DNA of 64,000 nucleotides from assembly GCF_016135805.1 (NCBI RefSeq), contig NZ_JADWOX010000001.1, positions 248,001 through 312,000 on the forward strand. Direction: 5' to 3'. This DNA is from Caulobacter hibisci. GTDB taxonomy: Bacteria; Pseudomonadota; Alphaproteobacteria; Caulobacterales; Caulobacteraceae. Numbering within the stretch: the first letter of the stretch is position 1; every line of letters begins with the position of its first letter. The notes below the pieces were generated by a model that was not told the DNA's origin, did not search any database, and saw only the letters and a program-made list of their open reading frames with translations. Below, in pieces: positions 1 to 8,590 of the stretch. The translations under genes were made by a program, and so were the position numbers.

Positions 1-291
1 GCCCAGATTGGTCATCCGCTGGCGGTCGTCGTCGCTGTCCTGGCGGGCCTTCATCAGGGCCGCGTCCAGGGCCACCCAGCCTTCGTGGGCCACGGCCTCG
101 AGCAGCTGGCTCTTGTCCTTGAAGTGGTGGTAGGGCGCGGCCGGGCTGACCCCGGCCTCGCGGGCCACGGCGCGTAGCGACAGGGCCGCCGGACCATCGG
201 TCTCCAGGATCCGCCGGGCGGCGTCGACGAGGGCGCGGCTGAGGTCGCCGTGGTGATAGGGGCGGGCGGCTTCGGGCGTGGCGAGAGTCAT
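1..291 (-). CDS. TetR/AcrR-family transcriptional repressor, N-terminal part (cut by window edge)
   Basis: The minus strand opens with ATG at 289-291 and stays open to base 1, giving 97 residues of a protein that continues outside the window. Residues about 12-60 form the TetR-type helix-turn-helix: a first helix around ALVDAARRILETDG, then LRAVAREAGVSPAAPYHHFK, the typical recognition-helix region ending in a Y-H-F motif. The ligand-binding C-terminal half is missing. It is divergent from the small membrane-protein gene at 471, and an inverted repeat lies just upstream of its start (306-320). That suggests self-regulation and possibly control of the small gene. The ligand cannot be inferred. 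Confidence 0.85.
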   Translation of the reverse strand, partial: MTLATPEAARPYHHGDLSRALVDAARRILETDGPAALSLRAVAREAGVSPAAPYHHFKDKSQLLEAVAHEGWVALDAALMKARQDSDDDRQRMTNLG

Positions 292-305
292 CGAAAGCCA
301 CTCTA

Positions 306-320
306 TCCCTTACGTAGGGA
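306..320. promoter_or_regulatory. Candidate TetR operator, inverted repeat TCCCT-N5-AGGGA
   Basis: A 5-bp perfect inverted repeat with a 5-bp spacer lies 15 bases upstream of the TetR-type start codon, in the intergenic region shared with the divergent small gene. Position and symmetry fit a TetR dimer site. There is no direct evidence of binding, and 5-bp arms can occur by chance. Confidence 0.4.
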
Positions 321-470
321 AAATTCATCCAAACATTGTCAAGATATCTTGACGGCGCTCAGATTGATGTTATCTAAGCGTCGTTCAGATGGATCGGCCA
401 TTCAAGAGACCGCCGCTGGACCACGCTGGCCGAGGGGGTCGGCGCGAACCCAACTTCAAGGATGTGTGTC

Positions 471-584
471 ATGACCAACCGTAGCTTCGAAGCCTTCGAA
501 AACCTCTTCGACCGCGTCGCCATCGGCTATTTCCTGGTGGCCGCGCTCGGCGTCGCCGGCGCCGTGCTGGCGATCGCGCTGTAA
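471..584 (+). CDS. Small single-span membrane protein (37 aa)
   Basis: ATG at 471 is preceded by AAGGA at 459-463. The frame encodes 37 residues: a polar, aromatic N-terminal part (MTNRSFEAFENLFDRVAIGY) followed by one hydrophobic segment of about 17 residues rich in Ala, Val, Leu and Gly, ending in TAA at 582-584. It is probably an inner-membrane micropeptide. It is divergent from the TetR-type gene, so it may be that regulator's target. I do not recognise a family. The main support is the good ribosome-binding site, the clear membrane segment and the position, so it could still be a chance frame. Confidence 0.5.
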   Translation: MTNRSFEAFENLFDRVAIGYFLVAALGVAGAVLAIAL

Positions 585-757
585 GGACGAATTGTCCGAT
601 GCGGCCGCTCCGGTTCTTCCGGGGGCGGTCGCCGGGGTGCGTCGCCCCGACTTGAAACCGGCGCTCCGCTCGGCCATAGCCGGGCTGGCGGAACGACCCG
701 CGACACCTCGGGTTTCCGTCTGATGATCCTCTTGTCCCAAAGTCCGCGAGACGCCCG

Positions 758-1237
758 ATGAGCGTGGCCTTCACCAAGGAAGGCGACGCCGAGGCCTTCG
801 CCGCCGACCTTCCCGATCGTCCGATCTCGACCCAGCCCAATCTCGTCACGGCCGAAGGCCTGGCGATGATCAAGGCCGAGTTCGCCGCCGCCCGCGCCGC
901 CTATGCCGCGGCCCAGGCCGCCGGCGGGGTCGCCGAAGATCGCACCGCCATGGCCCGCGCCACCCGCGACCTGCGCTACTGGTCGGCCCGTCGCGGCACC
1001 GCCCAGCCGGTCGAGCGTGACGAGAGCCGCACCAGCGTGCAGTTCGGCGACACGGTCACCTTCGACCGCGAGGACGGCCGCACCCAGACCTTCCGCATCG
1101 TCGGCGAGGACGAGGCCGACCCGGCCAAGGGCTCGGTCTCCTACGTCTCGCCGCTGGCCCGCGCCCTGATGGGCAAGAGCGTCGGCGACACGGCCGTGGT
1201 GGCCGGCGGCGAGGTCGAGATCGTCGCCATCGCCTAA
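758..1237 (+). CDS. GreA/GreB-family protein (transcription elongation factor-like)
   Basis: This is a 159-residue protein. Residues 27-80 are an Ala/Arg-rich helical stretch compatible with the Gre coiled-coil. Residues 92-159 match the C-terminal FKBP-like Gre domain (VQFGDTVTFDREDGRTQTF, then YVSPLARALMGKSVGDTAVV and a final EVEIVAI strand). Members of the family either rescue backtracked RNA polymerase (GreA/B) or bind polymerase for other purposes (for example Rnk). The coiled-coil here is shorter and more degenerate than in classical GreA, so transcript-cleavage activity is uncertain. The gene stands 28 bases before the glycosylase gene on the same strand and may be cotranscribed with it. 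Confidence 0.8.
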   Translation: MSVAFTKEGDAEAFAADLPDRPISTQPNLVTAEGLAMIKAEFAAARAAYAAAQAAGGVAEDRTAMARATRDLRYWSARRGTAQPVERDESRTSVQFGDTVTFDREDGRTQTFRIVGEDEADPAKGSVSYVSPLARALMGKSVGDTAVVAGGEVEIVAIA

Positions 1238-1265
1238 GGGCTCAGCAAGTTTCGGATTGCCAGGG

Positions 1266-1952
1266 ATGCTCGGCGAGGGCTTCCTCGCCGGCGTGATTTC
1301 CGCTTCTGCTCCCACTCCCGACCTGATCGCCGCCGCCCGCGCCCACCTGGCCGCGACCGACCCGCTGTTCGGGCGGTTGGAAGCCGTGACCCCGATCTTC
1401 GAATGGCGATTGCGGCCCGGCGGCTTTCCGGGTCTGGCCCGGATGATCGTCGAGCAGCAGATCTCGGTCGCCGCCGCCGCCTCGATCTGGGCGCGGGTGC
1501 AGGCCGGACTGCCCGACATGACGCCCGACGCCCTGATGGCCCTTGACGATCCGGCGCTGCAAGGCTTCGGCCTCTCCCGACCCAAGGTGCGCTACCTGCG
1601 CGAGATCGCCGGGGCGCACCTGTCCGGCGCCTGCGATTTCGACGCCCTGAAAGCTCTGCCCGACGCCGAGGCCGTCGCCGCCCTGGTCGCCATCAAGGGC
1701 GTCGGCCGCTGGACCGCCGAGACCTTCCTGATGTTCTGCGAGGGCCGCATCGACGTCTTCCCCGGCGGTGACGTCGCCTTGCAGGAGGCCATGCGCTGGG
1801 CCGACGGCCTGGAGGTGCGTCCCAACGAGAAGGCCGCCTATGTCCGGGCCGAGGCCTGGAAGCCCTATCGGGGCGTCGCCGCCCACCTACTGTGGGCCTG
1901 CTACGGCGGCGTGCGGCGCGGCGAGATCAGCCTCGACGGCCGAACGGCTTAG
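1266..1952 (+). CDS. DNA-3-methyladenine glycosylase 2 (AlkA-type, HhH-GPD superfamily)
   Basis: A base-excision repair enzyme of about 228 residues that removes alkylated bases. The substrate-pocket region contains MIVEQQISVAAAASIWARV. The helix-hairpin-helix is at IKGVGRWTAETFLMF and is followed about 14 residues later by the catalytic aspartate in FPGGDVALQ. The C-terminal WKPYRGVAAHLLW is also typical of the family. ATG at 1266 is chosen; an in-frame TTG at 1257 would add three residues. Its last 26 bases overlap the convergent unknown gene. No Ada-type regulator is adjacent, so alkylation-inducible control cannot be inferred. Confidence 0.9.
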   Translation: MLGEGFLAGVISASAPTPDLIAAARAHLAATDPLFGRLEAVTPIFEWRLRPGGFPGLARMIVEQQISVAAAASIWARVQAGLPDMTPDALMALDDPALQGFGLSRPKVRYLREIAGAHLSGACDFDALKALPDAEAVAALVAIKGVGRWTAETFLMFCEGRIDVFPGGDVALQEAMRWADGLEVRPNEKAAYVRAEAWKPYRGVAAHLLWACYGGVRRGEISLDGRTA

Positions 1953-2982
1953 GCGATCGGGCTTCGGCCTGGGCCTTGGCCCGGGCGATCACCGCGGCGA
2001 GGGCGGGGTGCACCTGCGGCGACTCCCGCGCGATGAAGGCCAGCAGGGCGCTCTCGGCGGCGTCCAACACGCCGTCGCGCTCCAGCCGCTCGACCAGCCA
2101 GGCGGCCTCTTCAGCGTCGATGGTCTCGGCGGCCAGGGCCACGGCCGCCTGCTCGCGGTTGCGGGCTTCCCAGGCGTCATGGATCTCGCGGTCGGGATTC
2201 ATGATCCTGTTCAGCGCCTCGGCGTTGTCGATCGTGCGCCAGACGCCCGGCGCGCCCTGGAACATCCGCGCAAGAAAGCCCGGCACGTCCGCCGGCTGGG
2301 CCAGCCACGCCTCGTGACGCGCGGCCTCCTGCCGCGACGGGGCGCGGTAGTGCGAGACGGTCATGACGCTGGCGGCCACGGCCTTGGCGAACAGCTCGGT
2401 CCAGTCCGACGCGTTGCGGGCCCCGACGCTGGCGTCGTTGATGTCGAACAGGATTTCGGCCTCGGCCCGGGTGATGGCGATGTTCTCGTCGCCGGCCTGG
2501 GCGTAGAGCACCCGGCGCAGCAGGGCGGCCTCGCCGTCGGTCACCCGGCCGCGCTCCATGCGTCCTTGAGCCAGGGGACCCTGGCCGTGCAGCACGGCTG
2601 CCTTGACCTGGGCCAGGGTGAAGGCGACCAGGGCCTCGGGAACCTCGCTGGCGGTCTCCAGCACCCGGATCAGCACTTCCAGCTCGGTCGCCGACTTGAC
2701 CAGGCCGTCGCGCGACACCGCCGCGATCAGCCAGTCCGCCGCCTCGGCGTCGACATAGCCGGCCGGCCGCGCCTGATGCACCAGATGGTCGACGATGGCC
2801 TCGGTCAGCAGATGCCGCCAGGGCGTGCTGGCTTCCTCGACCGCCTCGTCCAGCGCCAGCAGCGCCTGCGCCTCGGCCCGCGACAGCACCATGTCCGGAT
2901 AGACCAGCCCGCGCAGGGCGACGACGTCGGCTTCGGTCACCCGGCCGGCGGTCTTCAGCGTGGCGATAGTTGTGGCGAGCAT
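1927..2982 (-). CDS. Unknown protein with an internal duplication (351 aa)
   Basis: The reading frame is open further upstream, but the ATG at 2980-2982 has AGAGG seven bases before it and starts at a natural N-terminus (MLATTIATLKTAGRVTEADV). The protein is helical and soluble, with no signal peptide or membrane segment. Two halves resemble each other: TEADVVALRGLVYPDMVLSR near the N-terminus and TDGEAALLRRVLYAQAGDEN in the middle are each followed by an (S/T)RAEA...L...(D/N)xA pattern, and both halves end in a DAEEAAWLV-like segment. I do not recognise a named family; TerB-like helical proteins are a possible comparison. It is convergent with and overlaps the glycosylase gene. Confidence 0.75.
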   Translation of the reverse strand: MLATTIATLKTAGRVTEADVVALRGLVYPDMVLSRAEAQALLALDEAVEEASTPWRHLLTEAIVDHLVHQARPAGYVDAEAADWLIAAVSRDGLVKSATELEVLIRVLETASEVPEALVAFTLAQVKAAVLHGQGPLAQGRMERGRVTDGEAALLRRVLYAQAGDENIAITRAEAEILFDINDASVGARNASDWTELFAKAVAASVMTVSHYRAPSRQEAARHEAWLAQPADVPGFLARMFQGAPGVWRTIDNAEALNRIMNPDREIHDAWEARNREQAAVALAAETIDAEEAAWLVERLERDGVLDAAESALLAFIARESPQVHPALAAVIARAKAQAEARSPKPFGRRG

Positions 2983-3194
2983 GGCGACCTCTGCAATCTT
3001 CGGAGGAGGTTGCCGCAGCTTCGTTAGAAGAGGCCTAACTGCGTCTTGGTTCTGTCGCCAATTGGGATCATCCTTTGGATGCGTCCGGGAATGAATGCCG
3101 ATTCCCTGATTTGCGTAGGAAGGAGGCCCGTCTTCAGTCCGACCGCGTACCAGCCCCATAGGGACCTCGTCGGTTCCATGAGCGGGAGGCCCTG

Positions 3195-3755
3195 ATGCAG
3201 GTGCTGACCCGTCCCCCGTCCGGCATGCCGGCCCTGGTGCTCAACGCCGACTATCGGCCCTTGAGCTATTATCCGCTGTCCCTCTGGCCCTGGCAGGAGG
3301 TGATCAAGGCGGTGTTCCTCGACCGCGTCGACGTCGTCTCGACCTACGACCACGTGGTCCATTCGCCGTCCTTCGAGATGAAGCTGCCCAGCGTGGTGTC
3401 GCTGAAGCAGTACGTGCCGCAGGAGCGGCCGCCGGCCTTCACCCGCTTCAACCTGTTCCTGCGCGACAGCTTCAGCTGCCAGTACTGCGCCTCGCCGGAC
3501 GACCTGACCTTTGACCACGTGATCCCCCGCTCGCGCGGCGGCCGCACCACCTGGGAGAACATCGTCACCGCCTGCGCGCCCTGCAACCTCGCCAAGGGCG
3601 GCCGCACGCCGCGCGAAGCGGGCATGCACCCGTTCCACACCGCGCGCCGGCCCTCGATGCACGAACTCCAGGATCGCGGCCGCAAGTTTCCGCCCGGCCA
3701 CCTGCACGCCAGCTGGCTCGATTACCTCTACTGGGACATCGAGCTGGAGTCGTAG
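3195..3755 (+). CDS. HNH endonuclease family protein
   Basis: A 186-residue protein with a zinc-stabilised HNH fold in its middle. Cys95 and Cys98 (CQYC) and Cys127 and Cys130 (CAPC) should bind structural zinc. The nuclease core is Asp107-His108 in FDHVIPRSRGGRTTWENI, with Asn122 and Asn131 as later HNH positions. The N-terminal 90 residues (LVLNADYRPLSYYPLSLWPW) are characteristic of a conserved chromosomal HNH family common in proteobacteria, whose members are not mobile-element genes. Its substrate is not known. It begins at an ATG with GGGAGG upstream and is followed by an inverted repeat that may terminate transcription. Confidence 0.88.
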   Translation: MQVLTRPPSGMPALVLNADYRPLSYYPLSLWPWQEVIKAVFLDRVDVVSTYDHVVHSPSFEMKLPSVVSLKQYVPQERPPAFTRFNLFLRDSFSCQYCASPDDLTFDHVIPRSRGGRTTWENIVTACAPCNLAKGGRTPREAGMHPFHTARRPSMHELQDRGRKFPPGHLHASWLDYLYWDIELES

Positions 3756-3766
3756 GGCTCAAGATG

Positions 3767-3877
3767 CTCCCCCTGAAGGGGGAGCTGTCGCGGAGCGACT
3801 GAGGGGGAAGTGAACGCGGCGTTTCAGCAGCCGCTTCCCCCTCCGGCCCTTAGGGCCACCTCCCCCTTCAGGGGGAG
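3767..3877. repeat. Intergenic palindromic repeat element (type 1)
   Basis: The left arm (3767-3810) and right arm (3834-3877) are largely reverse complements: CTCCCCCTGAAGGGGGAG at the left edge and CTCCCCCTTCAGGGGGAG at the right edge, each a hairpin in itself. The centre contains GTCGCGGAGCGACTGAGGGG and CCTCCGGCCCTTAGGGCC. The composition resembles the short dispersed palindromic elements found between Caulobacter-type genes. It lies between the HNH gene and the kdp regulatory region and may act as a terminator for the former. Confidence 0.75.
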
Positions 3878-3893
3878 GGTCTCTGCGCCAATC

Positions 3894-3948
3894 CTTATAC
3901 CGCCCTTATGCCGCCCATACGCCTCCCGAATGGAGCCCTTACGCGGCG
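3894..3948 (+). promoter_or_regulatory. Candidate KdpE operator: 11-bp phased repeats upstream of kdp
   Basis: Three adjacent 11-bp units start at 3894 (CTTATACCGCC), 3905 (CTTATGCCGCC) and 3916 (CATACGCCTCC). A fourth copy (CTTACGCGGCG) starts at 3938, exactly two more 11-base steps on, with a degenerate unit between. The array ends 38 bases before the first kdp-operon start codon. One helical turn per unit means that bound proteins would line up on one DNA face, as expected for an OmpR-class regulator such as KdpE, whose gene closes this operon. Assignment to KdpE is inference from position and spacing. Confidence 0.55.
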
Positions 3949-3986
3949 CCGTGGTCCTTTCCGTCCGAACCGGAAGGAGGCCCAAG

Positions 3987-4070
3987 GTGGCTGACATCAT
4001 ATTCCTGGCGCTGGGCGGAGGGCTGTTTGCGGCCTTCGGCCTGTTCGCCATTGCATTGAGGCGCGCATGA
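3987..4070 (+). CDS. Small membrane protein preceding kdpF (27 aa)
   Basis: GTG at 3987 follows a strong GGAAGGAGG at 3972-3980. The frame encodes 27 residues with one hydrophobic segment (IIFLALGGGLFAAFGLFAIA) and a basic end (LRRA). Its TGA overlaps the ATG of kdpF (ATGA at 4067-4070), which implies translational coupling. It could be a KdpF-like micropeptide or an uncharacterised Kdp accessory. I do not know a named family. The strong ribosome-binding site and the overlap make a real gene likely. Confidence 0.7.
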   Translation: MADIIFLALGGGLFAAFGLFAIALRRA

Positions 4071-4159
4071 CCCTGTTCGTGAACGCGCTGTGGGGGGCCG
4101 GGGCGATCGTCGTCGCGGCCTACATGGTCACGGCCCTGATGCGGCCGGACCGTTTCTGA
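4067..4159 (+). CDS. kdpF: KdpF, small subunit of the K+-transporting ATPase
   Basis: A 30-residue hydrophobic peptide. The C-terminal part AYMVTALMRPDRF matches the KdpF pattern (Y-L-V-x-A-L-L-x-P-E-x-F). KdpF is a single-span peptide that stabilises the KdpABC complex in the inner membrane. Its ATG overlaps the stop of the preceding small gene and it lies 21 bases before kdpA, the usual position. Confidence 0.88.
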   Translation: MTLFVNALWGAGAIVVAAYMVTALMRPDRF

Positions 4160-4180
4160 CGCTCTTCGGATAATCGCAAA

Positions 4181-5893
4181 ATGAACTGGCAAGGCTGGGC
4201 GGAAATCGCCCTGACGCTTGGCCTGGCGGTCGGCTTGGGCTGGCCGCTGGGCGTTTACATGTCGCGCGTCTGGAACGGCGAGCGCACCTGGCTCGATCCG
4301 CTGCTGGCGCCGGTCGAGCGATTGTTCTACGCCGCCGGCGGGATCGACCCGCGCAAGGGCCAGACCTGGATCGGCTATGCCGGCGCGCTGCTGGCCTTCA
4401 ACGCCGTCGGCTTCTTCCTCGTCTACGGCGTGTTGCGGCTGCAAGGCGTGCTGCCGCTGAACCCGCAGGGCTTTGGCGGGCTGTCGCCGCACCTGGCGTT
4501 CAACACCGCCGTCAGCTTCGTGACCAACACCAACTGGCAGAGCTATGGCGGCGAGACCACCATGTCGACGCTCAGCCAGATGCTGGTGCTGACGGTGCAG
4601 AACTTCGTCTCGGCCTCGACCGGCGCGGCCATCGCCGCGGCCCTGGCGCGCGGCTTCCTGGCCAACAAGGGCGACGACGTCGGCAACTTCTGGAGCGACG
4701 TCATCCGCACGACGCTGTGGGTGCTGCTGCCGCTGTGCGTGGTCGTGGCCATCGTGCTCGTGGCCCTGGGCGTGCCCCAGACCCTGGCCGCCGGCGTCAC
4801 CGCCCACACGCTGGAGGGCGGCGAGCAGAAGATCTCGCTGTTCGCCACCGCCAGCCAGCTGGCCGTCAAGCAGTTGGGCATCAACGGCGGCGGCATCTTC
4901 AACGTCAACTCCGCCCACCCGTTCGAGAACCCCACCCCGCTGACCAACCTGATCACGGCGGTGTCGATCAACGTGCTGGGCTGGGCCGCCTTCTTCGCCT
5001 TCGGCCGCAGCGTCCTGGCTCGCAAGGACGTCCGCGCCCTGGTCGTGGCCGCCATGGTGCTGCTCAGCGCCGGCGCGGTCGGTATCTACGTCACCGAGAC
5101 CCAGGCCCCTCCGGCCCAGGTCGCGGCTCATGTCGACGCCAGCGTCAACATGGAAGGCAAGGAGGTCCGCTTCGGCGCGCCCTCGACCGCCGCCTGGGCC
5201 GCCATGACCACCGGCGCCTCCAACGGCTCGGTCAACGGCATGCACTCCAGCCTGATGCCCCTGGGCGGCGGGATCACCATGTTCCTGATGCAGCTGGGCG
5301 AGATCCTGCCGGGCGGCATCGGATCGGGCGTGGCGATCATGGTCGTCATGGCCCTGCTGGCGGTGTTCGTCGCCGGGCTGATGGTGGGCCGCACGCCGGA
5401 ATATCTGGGCAAGAAGATCGAGGCCCGCGAAATCCAGTTCGCCATGCTGGCCGTGCTGGTGATCCCGCTGTTCATGCTGGGCTTCGCCGCCGTCGCCGCC
5501 ATCCTGCCCGAAGCCTTGAAGGGCCTGATGCACGCCGGACCGCACGGTTTGTCGGAGATCCTCTACGCCTACGTCTCCGGCACGGCCAACAACGGCTCGG
5601 CCTTCGGCGGGCTCACGGCCAACGCGCCCTGGTGGAACGTCACCCTGGGCCTGGCGATGATGTTCGGGCGCTTCGCCCCCATCGTCGCGGTGCTGGCCAT
5701 CGCCGGCGCCCTGGCGGCCAAGCCCAAGCTCGCCCCCACGGCCGGCGCCATGCCGACCGACGGCGGCCTTTTCGTCGGCCTGCTGATCGGGGTGATCCTG
5801 ATCCTCGGCGGCCTGCAGTTCTTCCCCGCTCTGGCGCTGGGGCCGATCGTCGAGCACTTCCAGGCGCTCGCCTTCGTCGCTTCCAGCCGCTGA
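4181..5893 (+). CDS. kdpA: KdpA, K+-binding and channel subunit of the Kdp ATPase
   Basis: At 570 residues the protein has the full family length. It is a polytopic inner-membrane protein related to potassium channels, and the fourfold pore-loop repeats of the family are visible, for example [35 protein letters not shown] and [13 protein letters not shown]. It takes K+ from the periplasm and feeds it to the KdpB ion path. The gene starts at ATG 4181 with only a weak ribosome-binding site, so coupling to kdpF is plausible. kdpB follows after 15 bases. Confidence 0.97.
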   Translation: MNWQGWAEIALTLGLAVGLGWPLGVYMSRVWNGERTWLDPLLAPVERLFYAAGGIDPRKGQTWIGYAGALLAFNAVGFFLVYGVLRLQGVLPLNPQGFGGLSPHLAFNTAVSFVTNTNWQSYGGETTMSTLSQMLVLTVQNFVSASTGAAIAAALARGFLANKGDDVGNFWSDVIRTTLWVLLPLCVVVAIVLVALGVPQTLAAGVTAHTLEGGEQKISLFATASQLAVKQLGINGGGIFNVNSAHPFENPTPLTNLITAVSINVLGWAAFFAFGRSVLARKDVRALVVAAMVLLSAGAVGIYVTETQAPPAQVAAHVDASVNMEGKEVRFGAPSTAAWAAMTTGASNGSVNGMHSSLMPLGGGITMFLMQLGEILPGGIGSGVAIMVVMALLAVFVAGLMVGRTPEYLGKKIEAREIQFAMLAVLVIPLFMLGFAAVAAILPEALKGLMHAGPHGLSEILYAYVSGTANNGSAFGGLTANAPWWNVTLGLAMMFGRFAPIVAVLAIAGALAAKPKLAPTAGAMPTDGGLFVGLLIGVILILGGLQFFPALALGPIVEHFQALAFVASSR

Positions 5894-5908
5894 TCGAAAG
5901 CGACACAC

Positions 5909-7981
5909 ATGACCACCTATGAAACCGCTGCGGGCGAGGGCGGCCGGCGCAAGCCGGCCAGCCTGGCCGGCGGCCTCTCCACCCCGATCCTGGCGCGCGC
6001 CGCCAAGGACGCCTTCCTCAAACTCGACCCGCGCAAGCTGACCGGCAATCCGGTGATCTTCGCGACCTGGATCGTGGCGCTGCTGTCGACGGTCTCGGCC
6101 GTGGCCGCCATCGTCGCCCAGCAGTCGGCCGGCTTCGCCGTGCAGGTCTCGCTGTGGCTCTGGGCCACCGTCCTCTTCGCCAACCTGGCCGAGAGCGTGG
6201 CCGAGGGCCGGGGCAAGGCCGCCGCCGACAGCCTGCGCGCCGCCCGCGTCACCACCAAGGCCAAGCTGATCATCGACGACCAGGCCGGCACGGTGATCCC
6301 GACCCCCGCCCACAAGCTGGTCCCCGGCGAGATCGTCCTGGTGGAGGCCGGCGACGTCGTCCCCACCGACGGCGAGATCGTCGAAGGCATGGCCAGCGTC
6401 AACGAGGCCGCCATCACCGGCGAGAGCGCCCCGGTGATCCGCGAAAGCGGCGGCGACCGCTCGGCCGTCACCGGCGGCACCACGGTCGTCTCCGACTGGA
6501 TCAAGGTGCGGGTCACGGCCGCCCCCGGCTCGACCTTCCTCGACCGCATGATCGCCATGGTCGAGGGCGCCGACCGCCGCAAGACGCCCAACGAGATCGC
6601 CCTGGCCGTGCTGCTGGCGGGCCTGACCCTGATCTTCCTGATCGCGGTGGTCACCCTGCTGGGCCTGGGCAAGTTCTCGGGCGTGGCGCTCGACCCGCTG
6701 GTGCTGGGTGCCCTGTTCATCACCCTCATTCCCACAACGATCGGCGGGCTCCTTTCGGCGGTCGGCATCGCCGGCATGGACCGCCTGCTGAAGGTCAACG
6801 TCCTGGCCACCTCGGGGCGGGCCGTGGAAGCCGCCGGCGACGTCGACACCCTGCTGCTCGACAAGACCGGCACCATCACCTTCGGCAACCGCATGGCCAC
6901 CGAGGTGATCGCCGCCCCCGGCGTGCGCCCCGACGCGGCCCTGCGCGCGGCCGTCATGGCCTCGCTGGCCGACGAGACGCCGGAAGGCCGCTCGATCGTC
7001 GAACTGGGTCGCCAGCAGGGCCTGGCCCTGGAGGCGCCCGCCGGCGCGACCTCGATCGCCTTCAGCGCCACGACCCGCCAGTCGGGCCTCGACTTCGCCG
7101 GCCAGTCCTGGCGCAAGGGCGCGGTCGACGCGGTCTATCGCAGCCTGGCCATCGATCCCGCGCGCATCCCCGGTGAAGTCGCCGCCGCCGTCGACCGTAT
7201 CGCCCGTTCGGGCGGCACGCCGCTGGCGGTCAGCGAGGACGGCGCCCTGGTCGGCGTCATCCACCTGAAGGACGTGGTCAAGCCCGGCGTGAAGGCCCGC
7301 TTCGCGGATCTCCGCCGCATGGGCCTGCGCACGGTGATGATCACCGGCGACAACCCGGTGACCGCCGCGGCCATCGCTTCGGAGGCCGGCGTCGACGACT
7401 TCCTCGCCGAGGCCACCCCCGAGGACAAGCTGCGCCTGATCCGCGCCGAGCAGGCCAAGGGACGGCTGGTGGCCATGTGCGGCGACGGTGCCAACGACGC
7501 GCCCGCGCTCGCCCAGGCCGATGTCGGGGTGGCCATGCAGACCGGCGCCCAGGCCGCCCGCGAGGCCGGCAACATGGTCGATCTCGACAGCGACCCGACG
7601 AAAGTCATCGAGATCGTCGAGGTCGGAAAGCAGATGCTGATCACCCGCGGCGCCCTGACCACCTTCTCGATCGCCAACGACGTGGCCAAGTACTTCGCCA
7701 TCATCCCGGCGATGTTCGTGATCGCCCTGCCGGCCCTGGGCGGGCTGAACATCATGAAGCTGCACAGCCCGCAGAGCGCCATCCTGTCGGCGGTGATCTT
7801 CAACGCCCTGGTGATCGTCGCCCTGATCCCCCTGGCCCTGAAGGGCGTGAAGTACCGCGCCATCGGCGCCGGCAAGCTGCTGTCGCGCAACCTCTTGATC
7901 TACGGCCTGGGCGGCCTGCTCGCCCCGTTCGTCGGCATCAAGCTGATCGACATGGTCGTCTCGGCCCTCGGCCTGGCCTAA
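5909..7981 (+). CDS. kdpB: KdpB, P-type ATPase catalytic subunit
   Basis: A 690-residue type IA P-type ATPase. The actuator motif is [19 protein letters not shown], the phosphorylation loop is [12 protein letters not shown] with the acceptor Asp318, and the hinge is [14 protein letters not shown] with [20 protein letters not shown]. It couples ATP hydrolysis to K+ uptake through KdpA. The N-terminal extension before the first membrane helix is normal for KdpB. No residue of the catalytic cycle appears to be lost. kdpC follows after 27 bases. Confidence 0.97.
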   Translation: MTTYETAAGEGGRRKPASLAGGLSTPILARAAKDAFLKLDPRKLTGNPVIFATWIVALLSTVSAVAAIVAQQSAGFAVQVSLWLWATVLFANLAESVAEGRGKAAADSLRAARVTTKAKLIIDDQAGTVIPTPAHKLVPGEIVLVEAGDVVPTDGEIVEGMASVNEAAITGESAPVIRESGGDRSAVTGGTTVVSDWIKVRVTAAPGSTFLDRMIAMVEGADRRKTPNEIALAVLLAGLTLIFLIAVVTLLGLGKFSGVALDPLVLGALFITLIPTTIGGLLSAVGIAGMDRLLKVNVLATSGRAVEAAGDVDTLLLDKTGTITFGNRMATEVIAAPGVRPDAALRAAVMASLADETPEGRSIVELGRQQGLALEAPAGATSIAFSATTRQSGLDFAGQSWRKGAVDAVYRSLAIDPARIPGEVAAAVDRIARSGGTPLAVSEDGALVGVIHLKDVVKPGVKARFADLRRMGLRTVMITGDNPVTAAAIASEAGVDDFLAEATPEDKLRLIRAEQAKGRLVAMCGDGANDAPALAQADVGVAMQTGAQAAREAGNMVDLDSDPTKVIEIVEVGKQMLITRGALTTFSIANDVAKYFAIIPAMFVIALPALGGLNIMKLHSPQSAILSAVIFNALVIVALIPLALKGVKYRAIGAGKLLSRNLLIYGLGGLLAPFVGIKLIDMVVSALGLA

Positions 7982-8008
7982 GCTCTAGTTCTAGGAGACT
8001 CACCCCTC

Positions 8009-8587
8009 ATGCTCTCCCATCTTCGTCCGGCCCTCGTCTCGATGGGCCTGTTCACGGTCCTTCTGGGCCTGGCCTATCCGCTGGCGATCACGGGCGCGGC
8101 CCAGGCGGCTTTCCCGGCCCAGGCCAACGGCTCGCTGGTCCATGATCGCAATGGCCAGATCGTCGGCTCGGCGCTGATCGGCCAGGTCTTCGTCAAGGCC
8201 GAGTATCTGCACGGCCGCCCCTCGGCCGCCGGCGACGGCTACGACGCGTCGGCTTCGAGCGGCTCCAACATGGGCTCGCTGAACGACAAGCTGATCGCGC
8301 GCGAGAAGACCGACGCGGACGCCTTGCGGGCCGAGTTTCCCGGCGCGGTCATTCCGGCCGACGCGGTCACGACCTCGGGCTCGGGCCTGGATCCGGACGT
8401 CTCGCCGGCCTATGCCCGCCTGCAGGCCCCGCGCATCGCCGCCGCCCGCAACGCCCCGCGCGGCGAGGTGCTGGCCATGATCGACGCCGCCGTGAAGCCG
8501 CCGCTGCTCGGCTTCATCGGCCAGCCGCGCGTCAACGTGCTCGAGCTCAACCGCGCCCTGGACGAGCGCTTCCCGATGGTCGGCTAG
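8009..8587 (+). CDS. kdpC: KdpC, assembly and chaperone-like subunit of the Kdp ATPase
   Basis: A 192-residue protein with one N-terminal membrane helix (FTVLLGLAYPLAITGAAQAA) and a soluble periplasmic part. It contains the family signatures GSALIGQ, YLHGRPSAAGDGYDA and SGSNMGSLN, together with SGLDPDVSPAYARLQAPRIA and the C-terminal PRVNVLELNRALD. KdpC joins KdpA and KdpB. A ribosome-binding site (AGGAGAC) precedes the ATG. The kdpD start lies three bases beyond its stop. Confidence 0.96.
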   Translation: MLSHLRPALVSMGLFTVLLGLAYPLAITGAAQAAFPAQANGSLVHDRNGQIVGSALIGQVFVKAEYLHGRPSAAGDGYDASASSGSNMGSLNDKLIAREKTDADALRAEFPGAVIPADAVTTSGSGLDPDVSPAYARLQAPRIAAARNAPRGEVLAMIDAAVKPPLLGFIGQPRVNVLELNRALDERFPMVG

Positions 8588-8590
8588 TCG

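Noticed and set aside
585..757. Small gene between the membrane micropeptide and the Gre-type gene
   Set aside because: No frame there has a ribosome-binding site together with a plausible protein, and I see no dyad or promoter motif that I could support.
3824..7765. Very long open frame on the minus strand opposite kdpA and kdpB
   Set aside because: It is antisense to well-recognised kdp genes in high-GC DNA, and its protein is a low-complexity Gly/His/Arg/Gln mixture without any domain. Long antisense frames are normal at this base composition.
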